Of a DNA stretch of 12,448 nucleotides, positions 1-5,345 are shown in pieces. The stretch's first letter is position 1, and every line of letters begins with the position of its first letter. The stretch spans positions 1 to 12,448 of the forward strand of contig JAWLCP010000078.1 of the NCBI GenBank assembly GCA_041687115.1, in the 5' to 3' direction. The position numbers were made by a program, and so were the translations under genes. The notes under the pieces were generated by a model that did no database searches, was not told the origin of the DNA, and was given only the letters and a program-made list of their open reading frames with translations. The stretch is from SKLM01 sp041687115. GTDB lineage: Bacteria > Chloroflexota > Anaerolineae > B4-G1.

Positions 1-1
1 T

Positions 2-496
2 GACGATCTCCTGTATGCCTCGCCATCGCCGGTGACGTCCTTGAGCATGTGGGAGGTCACCTACTTGATGTCCCAGGTCACCGTGGAGGAGGCCATGACG
101 GAGGAGGTGATCACCATCCCCGAGGACGCGCCTCTTGAGGAGGCTGCTCGGGTGATGTTCGATCGCAAGTTTGGCAGTCTGCCCGTGATGCGCGATGGCA
201 TGCTGGTCGGGATCATCACCGAGTCCGACTTGTTCGAGGCTTTCCTTGAGCTTTTCGGCGGGCACCAGAAGGGCGTGCGGCTGACGGTACTCGCTCCTTA
301 CTACAAGGGATCGCTGGCCGACATCGCCACGAAAATCACCGAAGCAGGCGGCCTCATCTTGGCCCTGAACGTCTTCGAGGGCGAGGATCCGTCCAACTGG
401 GGATGCACGCTCAAGGTCACCGACATCGAGAAGGACGAGTTGCTGCAGGTCGTGGAGCCGCTCATCGTCGAGGTCCTTGACGTCCGCGAGATATAG
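2..496 (+). CDS. CBS-domain protein with C-terminal ACT-like region (5' end outside window)
   Basis: The reading frame is open from the first bases of the window, so the gene starts upstream; the GTG at 32 and ATG at 68 are probably internal. The first visible residues (ASPSPVTSLSMWEVTYLMSQ) match the linker that joins two tandem CBS domains in AcuB-like proteins. This places the window edge near the end of the first CBS domain. The second CBS domain follows (VEEAMTEEVITIPEDAPLEE through GSLPVMRDGMLVGIITESDL). About 75 residues after it look like an ACT-type small-molecule domain. CBS pairs bind adenine nucleotides or S-adenosylmethionine and act as energy or metabolite sensors. A 281-base gap separates it from the corrinoid gene, so a shared transcript is uncertain. 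The family call is firm; ligand and target are unknown. Confidence 0.85.
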   Translation, partial: DDLLYASPSPVTSLSMWEVTYLMSQVTVEEAMTEEVITIPEDAPLEEAARVMFDRKFGSLPVMRDGMLVGIITESDLFEAFLELFGGHQKGVRLTVLAPYYKGSLADIATKITEAGGLILALNVFEGEDPSNWGCTLKVTDIEKDELLQVVEPLIVEVLDVREI

Positions 497-676
497 GTGA
501 CTGTGCCTGGAACAGCCAGACGCGTTCCACTGCTTCCGTGTGGTGTATCGTGGAGTGACGTGTTTCGCGAATGCGACAGGGAGGGAGAGCGTTACGGGCG
601 TGGAATGAGATGCGGTAGATCGTGCCTCTTACTGACGCGAAGATTGTCGAGGCCGGTCTGCTGCTCCGCAAGGGCG

Positions 677-702
677 TAGGTCGGGCTTGCTGTCCGACAG
701 AG
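677..702 (+). repeat. Stem-loop repeat, copy 1 (TTGCT loop)
   Basis: A 26-base unit is repeated exactly at 706-731. Bases 680-686 pair with 692-698 (GTCGGGC with GTCCGAC, one G-T wobble) around the loop TTGCT. Related hairpins with the same loop occur at 1433-1451 and 3025-3043. Confidence 0.8.
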
Positions 703-705
703 ATC

Positions 706-731
706 TAGGTCGGGCTTGCTGTCCGACAGAG
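706..731 (+). repeat. Stem-loop repeat, copy 2 (TTGCT loop)
   Basis: This is an exact direct copy of 677-702, offset by 29 bases. Bases 709-715 pair with 721-727 around TTGCT. It ends four bases before the candidate -10 element, so it would overlap the core promoter if that element is used. Confidence 0.8.
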
Positions 732-734
732 GTG

Positions 735-740
735 TATACT
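735..740 (+). promoter_or_regulatory. Possible -10 element for the mttC1-led operon
   Basis: TATACT matches the sigma-70 -10 consensus at five of six bases and lies 37 bases upstream of the first corrinoid gene start. No good -35 hexamer is found at 16-18 bases spacing; that space is filled by the repeat at 706-731. The call is therefore weak. Confidence 0.3.
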
Positions 741-777
741 GGCTTAGTCCAAGTCAACAACGTAGGAGGTACATGAG

Positions 778-1419
778 ATGAGTGAAATTCTAGAGCAGCT
801 TGCTGCAGCTGTCATCGCAGGCGACGTCGACGCTATGGAAGTCTTGACCGAGGATGCCCTGGACGAGGGCTTGGAGGCCAAGAAGATCATCGATGATGGC
901 CTGATGGTCGGCATGGATCACGTAGGTGTCGAGTTCAAGGCCGGCAATATGTTCGTGCCCGAGGTTCTGCGCTCGGCCAAAGCGATGAAGACAGCCATGG
1001 CGATTCTTAACCCGCTGCTGACCAAGGCTGAAGCCGAAGCCGCCGGCAGGGTGTTACTGGGTACGGTCAAGGGCGACCTGCACGACATCGGCAAGAACCT
1101 GGTCGGTATGATGTGCGAGGGTGCTGGCTTCGACGTGAAGGACCTGGGCACCGACGTGGAGCCTGACGAATTCCTGGAGGCGATCAAGGAGTTCGAGCCT
1201 CACATCGTGGGTATGTCGGCGCTGCTGACCACCACGATGCGCGCGATGGGCGACACCGTCAAGGCGATTGAGGAGGCTGGACTGCGCGATCAGGTCAAGA
1301 TCATCGTCGGTGGGGCGCCTGTCACACAGCGCTTCGCCGATGACATCGGCGCCGACGGCTACGCGCCCAACGCTGCCTCCGCGTCTGATCTGGCCAGGAA
1401 ATTCGTCGCCGCAGCCTAG
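778..1419 (+). CDS. Methyltransferase corrinoid protein, MttC/MtgC type (copy 1)
   Basis: This 213-residue protein is the cobalamin-carrying subunit of a methyltransferase system. It accepts a methyl group from its MttB partner on Co(I) and presents it to a second methyltransferase. Residues 1-85 form the helical cap domain. The B12-binding Rossmann-like domain follows, with the DLHDIG motif at 100-105 (His102 is the lower cobalt ligand), the downstream GMSALL segment (145-150) and the VGGAPV segment (177-182). Length is typical of the family. The ATG at 778 is preceded by AGGAGGT (764-770) at 7-base spacing; a nearer ATG at 773 hits a stop after two codons. It lies 65 bases before mttB1. A gapless hand alignment gives about 138 of 213 identities with copy 2. 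It could serve an amine or a methylated thiol; the neighbouring MttB favours a methylamine. Confidence 0.95.
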   Translation: MSEILEQLAAAVIAGDVDAMEVLTEDALDEGLEAKKIIDDGLMVGMDHVGVEFKAGNMFVPEVLRSAKAMKTAMAILNPLLTKAEAEAAGRVLLGTVKGDLHDIGKNLVGMMCEGAGFDVKDLGTDVEPDEFLEAIKEFEPHIVGMSALLTTTMRAMGDTVKAIEEAGLRDQVKIIVGGAPVTQRFADDIGADGYAPNAASASDLARKFVAAA

Positions 1420-1430
1420 CAGGCCGTTTG

Positions 1431-1453
1431 TAGTCGGGTTTGCTACCCGACAG
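1431..1453 (+). repeat. Stem-loop repeat, copy 3, in the mttC1-mttB1 spacer
   Basis: GTCGGGT (1433-1439) pairs perfectly with ACCCGAC (1445-1451) around TTGCT. Compared with copies 1 and 2, two stem positions have changed with pairing kept (G-T to G-C, C-G to T-A). It begins 12 bases after the mttC1 stop and ends about 17 bases before the mttB1 ribosome binding site. Confidence 0.8.
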
Positions 1454-1484
1454 GCATCCTGTGAGACACAAGGAGACCTTCTAG

Positions 1485-2972
1485 ATGAGGACAAACTACC
1501 AAGTTAACTCAGGTGTGCGCTTTCGCATGCTCACGGACGATCAGCTCGAAGAGCTATTCGAAGGCGTGTTGCACGTTCTGGAGAACACCGGCCTTGAGGT
1601 CCATCACGAGGAATCACGCCACATCCTCAAGGAGGCTGGAGCGTGGGTGGACGGCGAACGAGTGCGGGTGCCCTCCTGGCTGGTGAAGGAATCGCTGAGA
1701 AAAGCCCCGCGCAGCTTCACGCTGTACGCCCGTGACGGCAACCGGGAGCACGACATCCACGTCGGCCCAGGTCGGGCCCACTTCGGCCCGGGTCCGACGT
1801 GCCCGAATTTCATCGATGTGGAGACCCTCGAGCGTCGCCCCTATGTCAAGGATGACGTCTCCCTCGTGGCCAAGGTCGTCGACGCCCTCCCCAATATCGA
1901 CTTCTGCGAGTCGCTGGGCTCCGTCGACGACGTACATGCAGACTTGAGCGCGCTCTACGAGTTCGCCTACATGTTCCCGAACACCAGCAAGCCCATTGTG
2001 GCTTGGTCGTTCGATAAATATGATTCCGAGGGCATTCACCAGATCGCCGTCGCAGAGGCCGGTGGTCAGGAGGCCTTCGAGCAGCGTCCCAACTACGTCC
2101 ACTATTGCGAGCCGCTTTCGCCCTTGGTCAGCACGTTTGAGGCGCTTGACAAGCTCGTCTTCGCCGCGAAGAAGCGAATCCCCCTGGTCTTTACCCCCTG
2201 TCCCATTGCCGGTGGTACTGCGCCGATCACAGCTGCCGGCATCATCACCCAGGGAGTCGCCGAGTCGTGGATGGGGTTGACCATCGCCCAGGCGATTCAG
2301 CCTGGCCTCCCCTTCATTATGGGCGGCGTCTTCTCTGTGATGGACATGAACGCCATGATCCTGGCCTATGGCGCGCCGGAGCTACCGCTGATGATGGCTG
2401 GCGTCACTGAGCTCGCTCACTACGCTGGTCTACCACTTTGGCAGACGGGCGGCTGCACCGACTCCAAGACGTTTGACGAGCAGGCTCTCATTGAGGGCTC
2501 TATGTCCGTCTACTTCTCCGCCTTGACCGGTGGCGACCTGTGCCACGATGTGGGCTACACGGAGAGCGCCATGACCGGATCCGTCTTCCAGCTCGCCGCG
2601 ATGGACGAGGCCATTGCCTACGCTCGACGTATCACCCGGGGCATCGAGGTCAACGAGGACACCTTGGCGGCTGAGGTAATCCACGACGTTGGCCCGAACG
2701 GTCACTATCTGCGCGAGCCCCACACGCACCGCTACTACAAGAACGAGTTCTGGTATCCCAACCTGTTGGACCGACGCAACTTCGACGAGTGGGATGCGAT
2801 GGGCCGCAAGACGATGAAGGATCGCACCATTGCTCGCGTGCGCGACATCCTGGCCAGCCACGAACCCGCTCCGTTGAAGGAGGGGACCGAAGGGGTGATC
2901 CAGGAGGTGCTGGAAGAGGCCGAGGACCGCGTCCAGCAGGACTGGTGGCAGGATAGAGAGATGGCCGACTAG
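1485..2972 (+). CDS. Trimethylamine/glycine betaine methyltransferase family protein, MttB type without pyrrolysine (copy 1)
   Basis: This 495-residue protein belongs to the MttB superfamily (COG5598), corrinoid-dependent methyltransferases with a TIM-barrel fold that demethylate methylated amines. Family landmarks are the N-terminal YQVNSGVRFRMLTDDQLEEL, the TPCPIAGGTAP loop (237-247) with downstream PFIMGG, the GCTDSKTFDEQA segment, and the C-terminal block NGHYLREPHTHR (405 onward) with LLDRRNFDEWDAMGRK. Archaeal MttB reads an in-frame amber codon as pyrrolysine. This frame has none and is full length, so it resembles non-Pyl relatives such as MtgB (glycine betaine). The ATG at 1485 follows AAGGAG (1470-1475) at 9 bases. 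It directly follows its likely corrinoid partner. The substrate may be glycine betaine, carnitine, proline betaine, choline or another quaternary amine; the sequence does not decide. Confidence 0.93.
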   Translation: MRTNYQVNSGVRFRMLTDDQLEELFEGVLHVLENTGLEVHHEESRHILKEAGAWVDGERVRVPSWLVKESLRKAPRSFTLYARDGNREHDIHVGPGRAHFGPGPTCPNFIDVETLERRPYVKDDVSLVAKVVDALPNIDFCESLGSVDDVHADLSALYEFAYMFPNTSKPIVAWSFDKYDSEGIHQIAVAEAGGQEAFEQRPNYVHYCEPLSPLVSTFEALDKLVFAAKKRIPLVFTPCPIAGGTAPITAAGIITQGVAESWMGLTIAQAIQPGLPFIMGGVFSVMDMNAMILAYGAPELPLMMAGVTELAHYAGLPLWQTGGCTDSKTFDEQALIEGSMSVYFSALTGGDLCHDVGYTESAMTGSVFQLAAMDEAIAYARRITRGIEVNEDTLAAEVIHDVGPNGHYLREPHTHRYYKNEFWYPNLLDRRNFDEWDAMGRKTMKDRTIARVRDILASHEPAPLKEGTEGVIQEVLEEAEDRVQQDWWQDREMAD

Positions 2973-3021
2973 ACATAGGAGGCGGATTCACTACTCCGCG
3001 TCGCTGAGGATATGAAGAATG

Positions 3022-3045
3022 TGGGTCGGACTTGCTATCCGACTT
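3022..3045 (+). repeat. Stem-loop repeat, copy 4, in the mttB1-mttC2 spacer
   Basis: GTCGGA (3025-3030) pairs with TCCGAC (3038-3043). The seven-base loop contains TTGCT flanked by a non-pairing C and A. The sixth pair is A-T here, G-C in copy 3 and G-T in copies 1 and 2, which keeps the stem. The hairpin lies in the 107-base gap before the second corrinoid gene. Confidence 0.75.
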
Positions 3046-3079
3046 GCCTGAGGACAACGAGATTCAGAGGAGAAAAACA

Positions 3080-3721
3080 ATGACTACAATCTACGAGAAA
3101 CTGACCACTGCCGTTCTGGAGGGCAATGGCGACGCCGTACCTGATTTGGTGCACGAGGGACTGGACGAGGGCAAGACTGCCAAGGAGCTTCTGGACAACG
3201 GGCTCATCGTGGGGATGGATGAGGTCGGCGTGCGTTTCAAGCGGGGCGACATGTTCGTTCCCGAGGTACTCATGTCCGCCGAGGCCATGAAGGCCGGGAT
3301 GACCATTCTGCGCCCGCTGCTTGTCGAGGCCAAGGAGGAGATGATGGGCACTATCGTGATCGGCACCGTTGAGGGCGACCTGCACGATATCGGCAAGAAC
3401 CTGGTCGGGATGATGTGTGAGGGGGCTGGCTTCGAGATCGTTAACCTCGGCTTTGATCAGCCCCCAGAGGCGTTTATCAACGCTATCAAAGAACACCAGC
3501 CCGATATCGTCGGTATGTCGGCGCTACTGACGACTACGATGCGTGCAATGGGCCACACCATTAAGGCCATCGAGGAGGCCGGGCTGCGCGACCAGGTCAA
3601 GATTATGGTCGGCGGCGCACCGGTGGATGCTGAGTTTGCCGATCGTATTGGCGCCGATGGTTATGGCTCCAATGGACCCGCCGCCTCTGATCTGGCGAAG
3701 AAACTGATCGGCGCTGCCTAG
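3080..3721 (+). CDS. Methyltransferase corrinoid protein, MttC/MtgC type (copy 2)
   Basis: This 213-residue paralogue of copy 1 aligns with it without gaps. It has the same cap domain, DLHDIG at 100-105 with cobalt ligand His102, GMSALL at 145-150 and VGGAPV at 177-182. The open frame extends back to 3032, but that part lies in the repeat hairpin. The ATG at 3080 is preferred because AGAGGAG (3066-3072) precedes it by 7 bases and its N-terminus lines up with copy 1. The two copies differ mostly in the cap domain and at 83-98 and 120-140, while 141-180 is about 36 of 40 identical. This suggests the cobamide-facing domain is constrained and partner-facing surfaces may have diverged. It is followed 51 bases later by mttB2, its likely partner. 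Confidence 0.95.
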   Translation: MTTIYEKLTTAVLEGNGDAVPDLVHEGLDEGKTAKELLDNGLIVGMDEVGVRFKRGDMFVPEVLMSAEAMKAGMTILRPLLVEAKEEMMGTIVIGTVEGDLHDIGKNLVGMMCEGAGFEIVNLGFDQPPEAFINAIKEHQPDIVGMSALLTTTMRAMGHTIKAIEEAGLRDQVKIMVGGAPVDAEFADRIGADGYGSNGPAASDLAKKLIGAA

Positions 3722-3742
3722 GGCAAGAACGCCCCATTGCCC
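3721..3742 (+). other. Hairpin in the mttC2-mttB2 spacer
   Basis: GGGCAA (3721-3726) pairs perfectly with TTGCCC (3737-3742) around a 10-base loop. The first base belongs to the mttC2 stop codon. It is unrelated in sequence to the TTGCT family but occupies the same kind of position, between a stop codon and the next ribosome binding site. There is no T-run, so it is unlikely to be a full terminator. Confidence 0.45.
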
Positions 3743-3772
3743 AGGCTAGATTTCAACATAGGAGATTTGTCC

Positions 3773-5275
3773 ATGCAAGTTAAGAAGACGAACTACACAG
3801 TCAATGCTACCCCCACGTTTGAGGTGCTTACCGAGGACGAGATCGAGGCCATCTACTACTCGGCCTTGCGCGTTCTCTACGAGACCGGCGTCCGCGTCTA
3901 CGAGGAAGAGGGGGTTGAGGTTGCCCATTCCGGTGGGGCCATTGTGGAGGATACCACGGAGGACAGCAGCTTGGTCAAGATTCCACCGTGGATGGTCGAC
4001 AAGGCGCTTTCTACGCTACCGAGGAAGGTCGTCCTGGTTGGGCCCGATCGCGAGCACCGCATGGAGCTCTACAAGGACCAGATCTATTTCGGTGCCGGAT
4101 CTGACACTCCCTTCACCTGGGACCCTTACACCGGGGAGCGGCGCCGCGCGACCTACGAGGACGTCAAGAACTTCGCCAAGATCGCCCAGGCAATGCCCCA
4201 TATGGATTTCCATATGTCCCTCGGCATCGTTCAGGACGTCAACGTCGGGACCTACGACCGCTGGCAGTACCTGGCCATGCTTGAGGGCACCAACAAGCCC
4301 ATCAATATCACCGCGGTGGACCTGGATGGCCTCCGGGATCAGCTCGAGATGGCCTACATCCGCGTGGGGGGCAAGGAGGAGTTCGAGAAGGGGCCCATCC
4401 TCTCTCTCTACATCGAGCCCGTATCGCCCTTGAGCCACTCCAAGGAGGTGGTGCAGAAGCTCCTCTTCGCCACCGATCACGGTATCCCCTTCGTCTATAC
4501 GCCATGCCCCTTGGCCGGAGCTACGGCTCCGTCCACCCTCGCTGGCACCGCCGTCCAGGCGCTGACCGAGAGCCTGTTCGGCATCGTCGTCAGCCAGCTG
4601 CGCAAGCCGGGCGCGCCCATGATTATCGGCGGCCTGATGTCCAACATGGACATGCGGACCACGATATACTGCTACGGGTCTCCGGAGATGGCGCTCCTCA
4701 GCGCGGCTTACACCCAGATCACCAAGTGGATGGGGGTCCCGATGTACGAGACGGCCGGCTGCTCCGATGCCAAGATGTTCGACGAGCAGGCGGCGATGGA
4801 GGCCAGCATCAACGTCGCCACCGCTGCTCTCGTGGGCGGCAACATGATTCACGATGTCGGCTACCTCGAGCAGGGGCTGACCAGCTCCATGGAAATGATG
4901 GTCGCGTCGAACGAGATCATCGACCGCGTGAAACGCATCCTCCGCGGCATCCCCGTCGACGATGGAACCAAGGCGCTGGATGTGATGGAAGACGTTGGCC
5001 CCGGGGGCCACTATCTCGAGCACGATCACACCTACACCCGGTTCAAGGACTTGATTTGGATGGGCGAGCTGACCGACCGCCAGAACTGGCAGAGCTGGGA
5101 TCTGGGTGGGCGCAAGACCTTCCGTGATCGCGTCCATGCAAAGGTGCTTGAGATCCTCGAGGCGGACACCGAGCCCCTCATGGATGAGGATATGGTTCAG
5201 GAGCTCCGTCATATCTGTGAGCTGGCCGATGAGCAACACAAGGATGAGGAGCTGGACTTCGATATGTTCGTGTGA
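3773..5275 (+). CDS. Trimethylamine/glycine betaine methyltransferase family protein, MttB type without pyrrolysine (copy 2)
   Basis: This 500-residue paralogue of copy 1 is collinear with it: TNYTVNATPTFEVLTEDEIE near the N-terminus, TPCPLAGATAP at 243-253, GGLMSNMDM, GCSDAKMFDEQA, and GGHYLEHDHT at 411-420 followed by ELTDRQNWQSWDLGGRK. GATAP in this loop is the more usual family form. The frame could begin at a TTG at 3737, but the ATG at 3773 has AGGAG (3760-3764) at 8 bases and matches the N-terminus of copy 1. No in-frame stop exists, so pyrrolysine is not used. The C-terminus is longer and acidic (DEQHKDEELDFDMFV). With its own corrinoid protein upstream, it probably forms a second methyl-transfer pair, perhaps for another substrate or a successive demethylation. 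The exact substrate is unknown. Confidence 0.93.
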   Translation: MQVKKTNYTVNATPTFEVLTEDEIEAIYYSALRVLYETGVRVYEEEGVEVAHSGGAIVEDTTEDSSLVKIPPWMVDKALSTLPRKVVLVGPDREHRMELYKDQIYFGAGSDTPFTWDPYTGERRRATYEDVKNFAKIAQAMPHMDFHMSLGIVQDVNVGTYDRWQYLAMLEGTNKPINITAVDLDGLRDQLEMAYIRVGGKEEFEKGPILSLYIEPVSPLSHSKEVVQKLLFATDHGIPFVYTPCPLAGATAPSTLAGTAVQALTESLFGIVVSQLRKPGAPMIIGGLMSNMDMRTTIYCYGSPEMALLSAAYTQITKWMGVPMYETAGCSDAKMFDEQAAMEASINVATAALVGGNMIHDVGYLEQGLTSSMEMMVASNEIIDRVKRILRGIPVDDGTKALDVMEDVGPGGHYLEHDHTYTRFKDLIWMGELTDRQNWQSWDLGGRKTFRDRVHAKVLEILEADTEPLMDEDMVQELRHICELADEQHKDEELDFDMFV

Positions 5276-5313
5276 GTCCCCGGCAAGGGCTTAGACTCAC
5301 GCTTTGCTAACCG

Positions 5314-5341
5314 GCCCCTCTTCCCACACGGGAAGAGGGGC
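5314..5341 (+). promoter_or_regulatory. 12-bp perfect hairpin masking the hyuA1 ribosome binding site
   Basis: GCCCCTCTTCCC (5314-5325) pairs with GGGAAGAGGGGC (5330-5341) around the loop ACAC. There is no T-run, so a classic intrinsic terminator is unlikely. The 3' arm contains the purine-rich stretch GAAGAGGGG (5332-5340), the only plausible Shine-Dalgarno for the ATG codons at 5346 and 5352. When folded, the hairpin would hide the site. Confidence 0.7.
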
Positions 5342-5345
5342 TCGT

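Larger units (their letters stand above)
497..777 (+). other. Intergenic region upstream of the methyltransferase cluster
   Basis: No convincing gene is seen here: short open frames on both strands lack ribosome binding sites and recognisable protein features. The right end holds two direct copies of a stem-loop repeat (677-702 and 706-731), a possible -10 element (735-740) and the ribosome binding site of the first corrinoid gene. This is the most likely place for the promoter of the methyltransferase operon. Confidence 0.6.

Noticed and set aside
508..529. TGGAAC/GTTCCA hairpin after the CBS-protein gene as a terminator
   Set aside because: The stem is six pairs with a ten-base loop and no T-run; chance occurrence is likely.
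677..731. CRISPR array
   Set aside because: The two exact repeats are separated by only three bases, the unit is a hairpin, and related copies are far apart with genes between them.
4016..5239. 407-residue open frame on the - strand
   Set aside because: It lies antisense to mttB2 in GC-rich DNA with strong third-position bias. The translation has no recognisable domain and no ribosome binding site was seen, while the + strand frame is a clear MttB protein.
1485..5275. Pyrrolysine use in the MttB proteins
   Set aside because: Neither methyltransferase frame contains an in-frame TAG before its natural end, and both have full family length.
5296..5316. Possible fifth, decayed copy of the TTGCT stem-loop repeat
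   Set aside because: The segment TTTGCTAACCG resembles the loop and 3' arm of copy 3 at ten of eleven bases, but the 5' arm does not match and the stem cannot form.
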